A stretch of 64,000 nt of DNA from positions 248,001-312,000 of the forward strand of contig NW_024104671.1 in NCBI RefSeq assembly GCF_003945595.2, in the 5' to 3' direction. The notes below the pieces were generated by a model. It was not told the DNA's origin, searched no databases, and worked only from the letters and a program-made list of their open reading frames with translations. The position numbers and the translations under genes were made by a program. The DNA comes from Pipra filicauda. Taxonomy: Eukaryota; Chordata; Aves; Passeriformes; Pipridae. Positions 49,743-61,414 of this stretch are shown one piece after another; position 1 is the first letter of the stretch, and every line of letters begins with the position of its first letter.

Positions 49743-52122
49743 ACTTAAGGGTTTTCTAGAAATTTTATGTGTAGTTCCAGCGATAAAAAACAGATTATCT
49801 CAAATACATATAAAAAAATCCTGTATGTAAGCTTCATGTTTTGAATATATTTTAGGTTAATTCAGGAAGCCCATGTGATGAATTTGCTCTAGAACCTTAG
49901 GATAAAATTCATCTCACCTGTCTGTAGTTGGCTAAAAGTCAAGTGTCTGATCTAAGTTCATTGCATTAAGGTACTGTTGTAGTCAGTGAAGACAAGCATT
50001 TTCAGCAGGACTTCATTTCCTTGACAAAACTGCTGGAATTAACACCTAGTATGGATTTTGGATGAGAGGAGTCAAATGAGATTAATCCCACTGGTTTTGC
50101 TGGTTTTATTTATATTGTACATTTTGTACATTTGTGAACAATTTGTTTTGTGTTCTCACATCCTTGCTATAGATAGCATCAACATTTCTGTTATATTGGA
50201 TAATTTAACTACTATTGTTAAAATAAAATTCAGACTATATGGTTGAATTCAGTGGGAATACCTGCCTGAGTTTTCAGACTTTTCAACATTAGGAATGACT
50301 GAGAAGTCGCCACTCCTGGTTAGAAGTGTCAAAACTCAGAAATAGGACTCATAAAAGAAATTACCTCTGTGAAACATATCTTGGTGTTTTAATTAGTATT
50401 TAATTTCAGTTTTCTACTCATTTGAGAGAGAATTAGTTTTGTGAAGAACCTTGACAGATTAAGTCTGTTTATCTCTTTGGTGCTATAAAAATATTGATCT
50501 GGAACTCCACTTTTTTGTGGATTTGATGGTAATACAAGTATTTTACTGCTATAGATGGGTTCACAGCAATAGAGCCATTTTTATATGAGTCCTGAAAATG
50601 TTTCTGTGTTTACTGAACTTCTTCCTTGATGTTTTATAATGGATTTCTGAAATGGAGGTTCCTTGACCCAGTTACTCTTAACGTAATAACTTTTAGAGAC
50701 AGTGTTGTAGAGTGTATCTCTGTTTGTTATACTGAATAGTTGCAGGGCTATCTTTTTGTTTTGATTTGGTTTTAGTATATTTTATATATTTTTAATTTGG
50801 TATAGTATATTGAGTGATATTTTATTTGAGTGGAAACACTCAATAGATGTCATCCACACTGTAATACCTTTTTCTAAGAATTCTGTGAAGTATAACTTAG
50901 CCTACTGTGTCATATCAGATCTTTGGAACTTGCTCTTAAGCCACCTTCTCAGATTAACAAATATTCCTACAGGAAACTCTCTTGGGTTGCATGTACTCAA
51001 TGTCCAAAGACCCTATAATATGCCCGGATTTTTCTTGTAAATGGTCCTAAATACATATTCCAGGAAAATCAATATTACATCTTAATAAAGATCAGGATAA
51101 AGCGTTTTTCTTACTAGCTGTCATATAAGCAATGTAGAGTTGGGAGGTCTATTTAAACAAAGGAAGCAAAATTGCCTTTTTTTTTTGGCAGCAATTACAG
51201 TGTACCCAGTGACACTTCTTTTTTTTTTTTTTTTTTCCCCTCTAATTGTGATGGAACTGCAGTGGAAAACTTATTTGAATTAATTGTGTTCACAGTGATT
51301 TTTTTAGATGATTGACTAAGCATGAAACTCATGGAACCGTTAAAAGTCAAAGACAAACCTTGTTGGAAGGCAACGTGAGGAAAGAATGCCCAACTTAATC
51401 CCTCATGACTCAGTGAGCTTTACAGCATGAGGGGAATTCAGACTAAACTCTGGCATCAGGTAAAGGGATATTTGGGGTTTTTGCTGTTTTACAGGTAAAA
51501 GAAATGGTACCATTATGCAAAACATACTCTAATACAAATGAAAGATCTTGGGGCATGCTTGCAGATAGTGTCAAACTCAACCATTTCTGTCTTTTAGCTT
51601 GTGTGGTCAAGCTGTGCAAACATCAGCTCTCTGTAATTTTCAAAGTTGCTTCCTTTTACTTTTTATAAGTTCTACATTTCTGTTTTAAAATAAGTACATG
51701 CCAGCAGAAGCTGAATACAACACTATATAAATGAAAAAATTGAAACTGAGAGAGTTTTCAGTGAATAAAAATTAACCCCTAAATTTCTGTTAATTCTGTC
51801 AGGTGTCTCATGTTGGAGACAGAAGGCTTGATTTTCCAGAGGTCAAAATGAAGAACGTAATTCAAGAATGAATAGTAAGAAATTAATAATACAGATGATG
51901 GCTTGAAAAATCTTTTCAGCTTGCCATTCCTGAGAAGCAGTAACAATTAAAAAGACAGGCATATAGATAAACGTATTCCAATTCTTTTCTGTGATTATAA
52001 TATTGCCCACAAAAAAAGGGTAAGTTACCTGAAAAACACTGATGTTTAGTTTTCTTTCATCATACGCAATTGCATATGCATACAGAGAAAAAAACAGTGC
52101 AGTCAATCAACTTAACTGTGAG
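49743..52122. other. unique AT-rich sequence, no gene recognised
   Basis: No exon or repeat recognised. T-runs of 10 and 17-18 bases lie at about 51177-51186 and 51219-51236. Confidence 0.55.
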
Positions 52123-52315
52123 TGTGACAGAGCACTGGAACAGGCTGCCCAGAGAGGTTCTGGTGTCTCCTTGCTTGGTGATATTCAAAACCCTCCTGGA
52201 CACAATCTTATGCAACCTGCTCTGGGTGAACCTGCTTTAACCAGGGGATTGGACTAGATGATCTTCAGCGGTCCCTTCCAACCCCAACCATTCTGCGGTT
52301 CTGTAACTCTGTGAA
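52123..52315 (+). mobile_element. CR1 LINE 3' terminus (193 bp)
   Basis: CACTGGAACAGGCTGCCCAGAG, TGGACTAGATGATCTTCAG and CCCTTCCAACCCC are the conserved CR1 3' region in plus orientation. The tail is a degenerate octamer series (TTCTGCGGTTCTGTAACTCTGTGA). The insertion is severely 5'-truncated, carrying only the last ORF2 codons and the 3' UTR. Confidence 0.93.
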
Positions 52316-52690
52316 ATTACTGTATGGCTGGATAGCATATTTTAGTATCAAAATATTGAAAATGTCAGAGAAACTGTGTCCTTATACGATCTAGAGCAGT
52401 GCTTGGTCTCCTATAACAAAGCACGAATGACCAAATAAATTTCAATTGCCAAATTTAATGTATCCAGGAAGTCTTATTCACTATACTCCTGCATTTATAT
52501 AACAGTCCAAGTATATATTTTCAGTGACTTAGAAGGGTATACAGGGTGAAACTTAAACCAACAGAGAAGAAATGCCAGGGGTTAGGAAGTTGGAGAAATT
52601 ATGAATTCTAAGTGGTTTTTTTGCATACAAGTTGTTTTGTATAAGCGGAAGGAATTTTTAGGAGTCTACTTTGTTACAATTACAGAATTC

Positions 52691-53653
52691 ATCATGGCTA
52701 GGCTTCGTGAACGAAGATTTGGGAAGGCTCTACCCACGTTTGTTACAAGCACGCTGGTGGCTTATGAGGCCAATATGAGATAGACAAGTCCAGTTGCACC
52801 TAAGCAGAAGGACTCCTTAGGTGGTATATTCTGCAAGACACGATTCTTTCTGCGCTTTCTTTTCTCCTCGAGAGTGATCCTGTGTGCGTTCTCAAAGGAA
52901 GCAGCAGCGTTATAGATGGTGTGTCTCCAGGCCTCCCAATTGGAGGCCAGAGTAGACCAGTTATGGTGGTCAATATGGCCAAGGCTGAGATGTTGTTTCA
53001 GGGAGTCCTTGTATCTTCTCTTTGGGGCTCCTCTCTTGCGGCAGCCGGTGGCAAATTCACCATAAAGCAAGATCTTAGGGAGGCGGTGGTCCTTCATCCT
53101 GGAGACGTGCCCTGCCCAACACAGCTGTGTTCTCAGCAACATGGCCTCAATACTTGTGACTGCTGCTTGTTCTAGAACAGATGTATTGGTCACATAATCT
53201 GACCAGTGGATGTTTAGGATTGTACGGAGACAGCGCTGATGGAAGCGTTCTAGGAGTCACAGGTGGTGGCAGTAGATGACCCATGGTTTGGATCCATATA
53301 AAAGAGTAGACAGCACTATGGCTCTGTAAACACTGATCTTGGTACTTTTCTTCAGTGTTTAGTTCGCCAAACTCTTTTATGAAGCTTTCCAAAGGCACTG
53401 TATGCCTTTGCTAACCTGTTGTCTATCTCTCCGTCAATCTTACTTTCCGAGATGAGGCTACCTAGGTAATTAAACTGCTGGACTGATTTGAGCTCTGATT
53501 GGCCAATGGTGATATGGGGATGATGGAAGACATCCTGGGGTATGGGTTGATAGAGAACTTCAGTCTTCTTTAAGCTGACTTGCAGCCCAAAGAGCTCAGC
53601 AGAGTCTGCAAAGCAGGATGTTAAACGGCTGCAAAGTCTGTTCTTCTGTCAGC
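52691..53653 (-). mobile_element. RTE-clade LINE, 5'-truncated (AviRTE-like)
   Basis: On the minus strand the fragment encodes the end of the reverse transcriptase and the C-terminal domain of an RTE-type LINE: FADSAELFGLQVSLKKTEVL, FNYLGSLIS, then after a frameshift the signature QLCWAGHVSRMKDHRLPK and an open stretch of 143 codons (53193-52762). A relic SHQRACNK finger sits close to the 3' end. The 5' truncation falls just downstream of where the YADD catalytic box would be. The 3' end is at CCATGAT (52691). The next copy, at 59388, shares the end. In birds this domain structure suggests AviRTE, an RTE family known for patchy distribution and horizontal transfer; the family name is an inference. 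Part of an (AAAC)n tract abuts the 5' edge. Confidence 0.85.
52762..53193 (-). pseudogene. RTE-clade LINE ORF, C-terminal piece
   Basis: 143 codons stay open on the minus strand. The central motif is RTQLCWAGHVSRMKDHRLP, followed by LLYGEFATG, then a basic, Arg/Lys-rich stretch ahead of the terminal finger. This is the region downstream of the reverse transcriptase in RTE-type LINEs. The terminal CCHC finger is lost to a frameshift near 52800: the SRIGLISH-equivalent codons lie in another frame. It is part of a dead 5'-truncated copy, not a host gene. Confidence 0.85.
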
Positions 53654-53689
53654 AAAAAACAAACAAACAAACAATCACACACAAAAAAG
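53654..53689 (+). repeat. (AAAC)n microsatellite
   Basis: AAACAAACAAACAAAC followed by a short CA-rich stretch, directly against the 5' edge of the RTE-clade fragment. Confidence 0.85.
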
Positions 53690-55640
53690 AAAATTTCTTA
53701 AGCTTCTCACTTCATTCAATGGATAAAATATGTTCTGGGTCAATGTTGTCAACCCAATATTGCTGTCATCTTACCAGCAGAAACAAACAAAGAGAGCATT
53801 GCTATATCAAAAAAAGTTGAGACTTAATATTTATTTTAGAATAGTGAAAGAGAGGAACTTTTTTGCAGTCACTCTGACATTCAGCAAACTTTTCTCAGCT
53901 GACTTAGTAGCCTGTTGACAGCCATATAAAAATTGAGGGCTGTCTTAATAGGAAAGACAATGTCATCATGTTACAAACTCTGTGAGAAAGCAGAAAGATC
54001 AAAAAGACCTTTTGGTCTGTTTTATGGGTTACCTGTCATGGGAACTGCAGTACTCCATTTTTCAGGCTTAGTAATTGTCCTGAAAGTAAATGTATCATTT
54101 TTCTCCTGTCCATCTAATATGTCTTTTAGGAAAAATTATTGTGCAGAAGAACACAGAGAAACAGGATAATTTCAAACTGGTTTCCACCTGAAAAATGGAA
54201 ACTTATTTCACCTAAGAACTTATTTCACCTAAGTTAAAATATCAAGAGAAATCTCTGCTTTCTTCAGCTATTTTATTTTTTTGTTCTTTCATTTCATCAG
54301 AAAGCTCAGAGATGATTTGTCAGGAAAAAAAATTCAGTACAAGTGTTCAGATTTTAAAAGATATTTGGGTCCTCCATGCCCATCCATATTAGTAAGAACT
54401 AGAAACTGAAATCTCTTTAAAATATGTTACCTGTGGTACCTCATCCCTCCCAAAAATAAAATGGTGAGGAACACAGACAATTAATACTTCTGGAATTGAT
54501 TTTCTGACAAAAAGCTGTAACTAATAAGGAATTACATGCTGTGGTAGTGATAGACACAGAAGAAAAAGCACATATCCTTGTTTGGAAGGTTTCTATTGCA
54601 ATTAGTAGGTTTTGATGCCTCTTGGATCTTCCCCTGCTTTTGAAACATATTTTGAGAAATTCAGGAGGCATATTTGAGCTGAACATTTTATATTATACCT
54701 ACCCTGTTAACATTTCCCCTTCTTGGGATACTGGGGAGTGGGAGGATAGGTGATGGTACCTAATGATGAGTAAACTTATCTGGACTATGTATAAAACATT
54801 ACAGAAAATTGTTTTCAAGATAAGAGTAACTCCTGGGTGATAGCTGAGGTCTGCATTTCTGTATTCACAAATATCTATCACTGAGTTCTTCTGTGTCTCA
54901 AAAGAGGACAAGGAGCTTTTTCCTAGCAACTAACATGGCTCTAAATAAGAATTTTACATTGAGATTCAGCTTTTGAAATGTGTAATCCTGTCACAAAGCT
55001 TCTCTCTAGTGTAGTTTGGTTCAGAGTATGTGTTTCCACCACAAGGGACAGAAAGGAACATTTCTTTAGTAGGGTTTAATGATGAAATGGAAAGCTATAT
55101 ATTTTGGATTCTCTGAGCACAGTAAACATCACTCAGATGAAGACAGTTCATAGTAAAAGGTCTCCCCAAAATACCAATTTATCCTTAAACTCTTGACTGT
55201 CAAGCAAGTTATATTTTCTTGCTTTTTTTTTTTATTTTCTTAGGATCATGTTACAAGGACATTAATAGTTGTATGTTGGCTTCTGCTTTTTGATTTTTTT
55301 TTGAAGCCTCCCAGCATGCATATCAACATATGCATAGACATTAATGTATAACCAAAACCATATTCTGCCCATTGTTTTGTTCACCAGACTTACATGAAAT
55401 CCAAAGTATATCAACACTTGTATAAAGGTGGTGATTTCCATGCTTAGGTGATGGCCCTTCTACTACTTAATGTGATGTCCTCTAAGGCAATTCTATTATT
55501 TCTTCAATTTCACTGACTGAAGTCTCTTCTGCCAAATATTTTTTCCATAGTGGCCACTGACAGATCCTTTTAAGTTACTACAACTCAGGATAGCAGGAGT
55601 TCAGATAAAACCTCATGGTTTGCATGATAAAACCAAAAAA
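53690..55640. other. unique AT-rich sequence, no gene recognised
   Basis: No gene or interspersed repeat recognised. A 17-bp tandem duplication (ACTTATTTCACCTAAG twice) lies at 54201-54234. Confidence 0.55.
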
Positions 55641-56660
55641 AAGTGGTGGTGAATGGTGCTGCATCCAGTTGGCAACCATTCACTAGTGGTGTCCCCCAGG
55701 GATCAGTGTTGGGCCCAGTTCTGTTTAATATCTTTACTGATGATTTAGATGAGGGGATTGAGTCCATCATCAGCAAATTTGCAGATGACACCAAGTTGGG
55801 GGGGAGTATTGATCAGCTGGAAGGCAGGAGGGCTCTGCAGAGGGACCTGGACAGGCTGGAGAGTTGGGCTGATACCAACAGGATGAGGTTCAACAAGGCC
55901 AAGTGCCGGATCCTGCACTTTGGCCACAACAACCCCATGCAGCACTACAGGCTGGGCACAGAGTGGCTGGAGAGCAGCCAGGCAGAAAGGGACCTGGGAG
56001 TTTGGATGGACAGGAAGCTGAAATGAGCCAGCAGTGTGCCCAGGTGGCCAAGAAGGCCAATGGCATCCTGGCCTGGATCAGGAACAGTGTGGCCAGCAGG
56101 AGCAGGGAAGTGATTCTGCCCCTGTACTCAGTGCTGGTGAGGCCACACCTGGAGTGCTGTGACCAACTCTGGGCCCCTCAGTTCAGGAAGGATATTGAGG
56201 TGCTGGAGCAGGTCCAGAGAAGAGCAACAAGGCTGGTGAAGGGACTGGAGCACAAGTCCTGTGAGGAGAGGCTGAGGGAGCTGGGGCTGTTCAGCCTGGA
56301 GAAGAGGAGGCTCAGGGGAGACCTCATCACTCTCTACAGCTCCCTGAAAGGAGGTTGTTGCCAGGTGGGCATCAGTCTCTTCTCCCAGGCAACCAGCAGT
56401 AAGACAAGAGGGCACAGTCTTAAGCTCTGCCAGGGGAGGTTTAGATTGGATATTAGGAAGAAATTCTTTACAGAGAGGGTAATCAGGCATTGGAATGGGC
56501 TGCCCAGGGAAGTGGTGGATTCTCTGTCCCTGGAGGTTAAGAAGAGACTGGATGTGGCACTTAGTGCCATGGTCTAGTAACTGTGGTGGTAGTGGATCAA
56601 GGGTTGGACTTGATGATATCAGAGGTTCCTTCTAACCCAGCTGATTCTATGATTCTATGA
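55641..56660 (+). mobile_element. CR1 LINE, best-preserved copy (1.02 kb)
   Basis: This plus-strand insertion is 5'-truncated at the VVNGAAS codons of ORF2 and intact to the 3' tail GATTCTATGATTCTATGA (56643-56660). Its reverse transcriptase region reads almost without damage (see the separate entry). The 3' UTR carries GGGTTGGACTTGATGATATC. It is a close relative of the CR1 at 28515 and by its condition the youngest CR1 in the window. Confidence 0.97.
55643..56577 (+). pseudogene. CR1 ORF2 C-terminal half with one frameshift
   Basis: The first open part (to 56026) holds [19 protein letters not shown], the catalytic FADDTKLGG box, MRFNKAKC and [10 protein letters not shown], then a stop. The frame that follows continues [43 protein letters not shown] and [20 protein letters not shown] and ends at 56577. 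A single missing base near 56022, in the AAGCTGAAATGAGCC context, accounts for the break. The N-terminal endonuclease and the first reverse transcriptase motifs are absent through 5' truncation, so it could not have been autonomous on arrival. Confidence 0.93.
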
Positions 56661-57719
56661 AAATCTCATGTAGCTACATGATAAATTTATCTTCACAATC
56701 TAACAGGAGAGGAAGAAAACTGTACTGCAGTGAAATAGTCTGTCTTTTCTGCTTCTCCTACCTACTGAAATATTCAGATAACTTGACAGCAGAGAGTAAG
56801 ATAGGACCAATCTCAAGCCACCATTTCTTCTAAAGACTGCTATATGTCTTAAATTACTTCTAAGTCTTAAAGCATGTAATGAATTTATATTTGGCTTAAA
56901 TAATAAAAGAAAGAGAGTTGGTTTTAACATTTAAAAGTAGCTTTTCATCCCTCCTGTGTTTATATTCAAAGATCAAGAATATGATCTGCTGACAATAAAA
57001 GAAGGAGCAGAAAAATTTATGAAACTTGACTTCATTTATACAGCTCAGTTCACTTCATATATCCCAAAGCATTTCTCAAGTTATTTCCACATTGGCAACA
57101 AATGTCAGCAGTTATAATGAAAAATTTGATTAACCTGTGCAATAAAGAGGTCCTGAGGAGTTTCTACTATTCTAGTAGCCCTGGAGGAGCTTTATTACCA
57201 ATGAAGAGTGCAGCAGGCATGATGCAGACCATGGCACATGCAAATCTACTTCTCTCTGTTGCTGTGCTTTTCCTTGATCTAGCCAGGAATATAACATACA
57301 TGCAAAATTACTGGGGCTGCTCACCTGTTTAAGATGTATAAATCTAAATATATCACATTTTAGGAGATATTCTGTCTTCCTCTTTCTGATGCAAATCTCC
57401 GAGTGTCTAGTTTGAGCACTAATCTAGCAGCAAAACCATTCTGCTGGTATTTTTGATATATCTCTGCTTCTACTAATTGCTCAGTCTTGATACTCTGTTG
57501 TTGATACTTGGTATCTGCAATATTTATGCGTGCAAATAATTGTCATAGAGAAAAGCTGCTGGTTCTGGAAGAATCAGCCCATTACGCCATGAGTTGCTTT
57601 TTAGGAAGCTTTCCATGAGCAGGCATGCTTTTCTGTTCTGCCTTTATGGCACAAGGCAGAGCTGATCCTGCCTAGGGCTGCTGGCAAGCATAGCTCTGCA
57701 AACATTCATTAGTATGACA
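56661..57719. other. unique sequence, no gene recognised
   Basis: Nothing recognised; the 76-codon open frame at 57102-57332 (plus) has no family resemblance. Confidence 0.5.
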
Positions 57720-57850
57720 AACAGAATACTGAGGCAAAATGAGGACAAAATGATTGTGCAAGCAGCTTTAACTGAGGTGAAAGCAGCACTCTAAGTTTAA
57801 GTCATTTGTCTGGCATCTTAGTACCAGAATTCAAATTCAGTATTCCTAAC
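57720..57850 (-). mobile_element. possible MIR-like SINE relic
   Basis: In order on the plus strand, ACTGAGGCAAAATGAGG, TTTAAGTCATTTG and AGAATTCAAATTCAG resemble the reverse complement of the MIR core (GAAACTGAGGC, AAGTAACTTGCC, GGGATTCGAACCC). Divergence is high and the spacing imperfect, so this is tentative. Confidence 0.4.
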
Positions 57851-59347
57851 AATAATTTGCAGTAGCAAAAGTCTGATAGCGCCGGGCCTAGAAGCAAACA
57901 TGGACCTGATAAGAAGGCTATCCACCATAAAGAGGGACATTGGTGAAATGTGAATTATTAACTCTTATCTGCTTACTATTTATTATCTTTTATGTCTTTA
58001 TCTATTCTATTTCATCCCATCACAAATCATAATTGGAAATGACATTTCTATGCCTGAAACTATGAAGAAAAATATGCAAAATTAGTTGCATTCTAAGTAA
58101 ACAACAATAGCATTGTCCTTAGGATTTCATTTCATGTTGTCCTTAGGTCTTAAAGACCATCAGCAGAGAGAAAATTAAAAAGTCTGCAGAAATTGGAGCT
58201 TACTTTCATGTTGTTTCACTCTTCTAGGTTGTGAGTGACTGCGTTGAAGGGCAAAGAAGGAGAGGAAAAGTGGAGGGGAAAGAGGTGACTTTCTTGTGGT
58301 CTAGATACCTATAAAAGGCTGAATTGGAATTTCTGCTGCAGCAGGCTTTTATCAGCCTGCCTTTATTGTCTAAGCAGCAGTAGCTCTGTTTTTATAGGGT
58401 TCTGAGTGGAGGTGGCTGGCTACTATTTAAAATTTTGGAATTCTTTTTTATCAGAAAAAGACTGATGAAAGGAAAAATATTTTCTGGGAAGTCATGATGC
58501 CTAAAAGAAAACTCAAGGAGAAAAAAACCTCCAAGGCAACTTAATTTTTGGAGGTAAGGCGAGGCAAGGTTTCAGTTTAGACTAACATGAGAACAATTTG
58601 CAAGAGATTTGTTCCTATAGGTGCACCAATCTCATCAATGATTTAACATGAGCAATTGATATGATGGACTACAGGGGTAAAATTTTATTTAAGGCAATAT
58701 TTATATAAAGAAATATTTGGGGCAGCCTTCTACAATATTGATGATACTATAAAAAGCCTAAAGATTTAGTGGTCTAGTGGGGGAAAAATGGAAAGGTTTA
58801 TATATAATATGCTTAGAATCAAACTATATCCACACCAGCATCCAGCCTGAAGTGATTTATCTTCTGAATAATGAGATTAATAATGAAATGGCCTAGGAGC
58901 AAAATCATGTTGTGTTTTACATTCCTTCTACTTGCCCAGTTATCTCTACATGACTGAAAAGAACACACAGAAATTATACTGAGAGTGGGCTACATGACCA
59001 CCAAGAAAAATAGGGAAAATTGTTACAGTATGGTCAAAACACATAAAGCAAAAAAGTAAATTTTAAATCCAAAAACTTCATTCTCAGAGGAAAATAAAAT
59101 ATTCTCTAAAAAGGCAGTTTTAACAGAAAGCGGTGTACTGTCATAGATTCAGAAAACTACAAACCCTTGCTTTCTCTAAGAAGTTATACTGGGAGAGTCA
59201 GCCTTCTATTCTACTTGCTAAGATTCTTTTCTTCTCTAAAATTGTCACGTCAAAGCAGTTCAGTACGTGTAAATTCTAGGAAGCCTAATATTCTAAAACA
59301 CTTGATTGCAGATTTTTAAGACATAACAGAAGGTGGCACAGCAACAA
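57851..59347. other. unique AT-rich sequence, no gene recognised
   Basis: No exon or interspersed repeat recognised. Confidence 0.55.
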
Positions 59348-59387
59348 TGGCTATATATAATATATATCTATATAATATATAGATATA
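59348..59387 (+). repeat. (TA)-rich palindromic simple repeat, left part
   Basis: TATATAATATATATCTATAT and its near-mirror ATATAGATATA form an AT palindrome against the 5' edge of the RTE-clade fragment. Together with 59625-59682 it seems to be a (TA)n target split by the insertion. Confidence 0.85.
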
Positions 59388-59624
59388 CAACACCATCTAT
59401 AACGCAGCTGTCTCCTTTGAGAACACACGCAGGATCACTCTCAAGGAGAAAAGGCAATGCAGAAAGAACCGTGTATTGCAGAATACACCATCTAAGGAGT
59501 CTTTCTGCTGTGCCTTTTGCAATCAGATATGTCTGTCACGTATTGGCCTCATAAGTCACCAACGTGCCTGTAACAAATGTGGATAGAGCCTTCCCAAATC
59601 TTCGTTCGCAAAGCCCAGCCATGA
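59388..59624 (+). mobile_element. RTE-clade LINE 3' end, second copy (AviRTE-like)
   Basis: This is homologous to the reverse complement of about 52691-52925: shared blocks ACACCATCTATAACGC, TCCTTTGAGAAC, CAGGATCACTCTC, ATTGGCCTCATAAG and CTTCCCAAATCTTCGTTC. It is 5'-truncated to about 237 bp and its 3' end CCATGA runs into GATAGATATATAATAT. The two copies are clearly the same family in opposite orientation, about 6 kb apart. Confidence 0.88.
59407..59586 (+). pseudogene. RTE LINE C-terminus with intact CCHC finger
   Basis: Sixty codons, including the stop at 59584-59586, are open. An Arg/Lys-rich stretch (LKEKRQCRKNRVLQ) is followed by a zinc-finger-like CAFCNQICLSRIGLISHQ then RAC: C-x2-C, about 12 residues, His, then Cys. 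The SRIGLISHQRAC form is characteristic of the extreme C-terminus of RTE-type LINE proteins. The rest of the protein is missing through 5' truncation. It shows the family's finger better than the copy at 52691, where it is frameshifted. Confidence 0.85.
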
Positions 59625-59682
59625 GATAGATATATAATATATATATAATATATAATATATATATAATATATATATAATAATA
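59625..59682 (+). repeat. (TA)-rich simple repeat, right part
   Basis: GATAGATATATAATATATAT and further TA/TAA units directly follow the RTE-clade 3' end. Part may be the element's own 3' microsatellite tail and part the original (TA)n target; the sequence cannot separate them. Confidence 0.9.
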
Positions 59683-61230
59683 CGAAGATTATGTAGGACT
59701 GAGAACATATATAGTGTTGACAGCTACAATATGATTTGAGAACATGTAAAGCAATTTCAGATATACCTCTGTGGAGTTACTTTGACAGTGAAAAGTGGCT
59801 GTACATCACCTTGGTTCAAACTAAAAGTTCCTTGGAAACTCTGTCTAAACAAGGAGAAATTTACTCAAGCTATTCAAAGCTTCACCAACATCTGTAAAGA
59901 AAATGAAAGTCGGTTTTCTTGATTCCTGAGCCAATGTTATGTACGTCCACATTTTTTGGTCCCACTTCTGTGCGAGAAACTACACGTTGTAATCTGTGCA
60001 AACTGCCACAGCAGGGTTTCAGTCTAACTATTCACAGCTATAAACAGTGTATTTGATGAAAAGTGGGGTAAATTGTCATCCTGGAATAGACTTCCTTCTT
60101 TGCTCTGCTTAATGGATGAGATCTTCCATTGGCATAAACCAACGAGGTTTTTAAGGTACTACTTCACATAAAGTAGGAGTTTGACATTATGGAGGGTTCC
60201 AAACAGGTGTTCTGAAAGCAGCCACCAAATAAATACACTAGGGTATATGGCAGCATGCTGTAAGACTACAGTGCAGATTTCCTATGTGTTCTTTGAAACA
60301 TAGGAAAAATCACTTTTATTTAAACAAGAAAGTGTCAGTTTTCACAGAAGTGGGAAGAGACTCTTGAATATATTACAGTTAAAATTCACATAAATCTTTC
60401 AAATGTATCCAGTTTTAACACAAAAAAACCCCAACAAACTTGAGTAAAGAATAGTAGGCTTTAATACTTCTTTCCTTTTTTTAGGGTAATGTAAACTGAA
60501 ACAGATTCACACACTAAGCAACAATTATGTTACTCTCAGGTTTGTGATATAACAGATTCATATGAGGTAATCACAATTCACAAATGTGTTGTGTTTCCGG
60601 AAGAATGACGGATCCTTGATGGTTTTAATGGCATTGTAAGTGATTGCCTTCCTTCAACCACAAATCTGTACAAGCATGATAGTGAATAGAAAAATATAGT
60701 GTTTGGTTTTTCTCAAATTTTTCAAATTTTTTGGTAGGAATGCACAGAATATTTTTTTTCCCTTTTGTTTTTGAAATTATATGAAGTAGAAAGAAAAGCA
60801 TTTAGGGATAATACAACCACAGTAAAGTAATAAAATTAATTTCAGTAGCAAACAAAAATAACACTGTACCTTTAGATTTTGAAAACTCAAGCTCCATTTA
60901 CAGGAAAGGGAGCTTCATCCAAAAAGCTGTACAGCTGAAAAAGTCTTTTCAATTTTGCTAGTAAACAAACAGATACACAAAAAATAATCCGTGTTAGTGC
61001 ACAGTTGTTTAGCTCCTAGCTCTTAGACTTGCAGCAGTTATTTAATGATCTGAATGAGATTCCTAGATTCCATACTGGCAATGTTCATGAAAAGTTTCAT
61101 GCCACTACTACATTCTGATTACCATTATTAAATCTCATTTATGATTAAGATTAAGGCTCTCTAATCTGTGAGGAAACAGATTGTAAGTAATGTGATGCAA
61201 GGCATTCTTTGTAGAACTGAAGACAGTTGC
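59683..61230. other. unique AT-rich sequence, no gene recognised
   Basis: No exon or repeat recognised. Confidence 0.55.
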
Positions 61231-61414
61231 AGAACTACAAGATTATTCAGGTTGGAATGGACCTCTGAAGACTTTTCATTTCTTTCTCGTCTTCCAAGCA
61301 AGGCCAATTTTTAACAGGTATCTGACCAATATTAGATGAGGGCCTTTTGCATCTGAATTTTGAACTTGTCCAAGGATGGAAATTTCACTAGGCCCCTCTG
61401 TTCCTCACCTCGTT
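61231..61414 (-). mobile_element. old CR1 LINE 3' fragment
   Basis: A degraded reversed CR1 3' end: AGAACTACAAGATTATTCAGG then TTGGAATGGACCTCTGAAG, and 130 bp on TTGTCCAAGGATGGAAATTTC and CCCCTCTGTTCC. The tail octamers are gone and mismatches are frequent, so it is among the older CR1 copies here. Confidence 0.7.
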
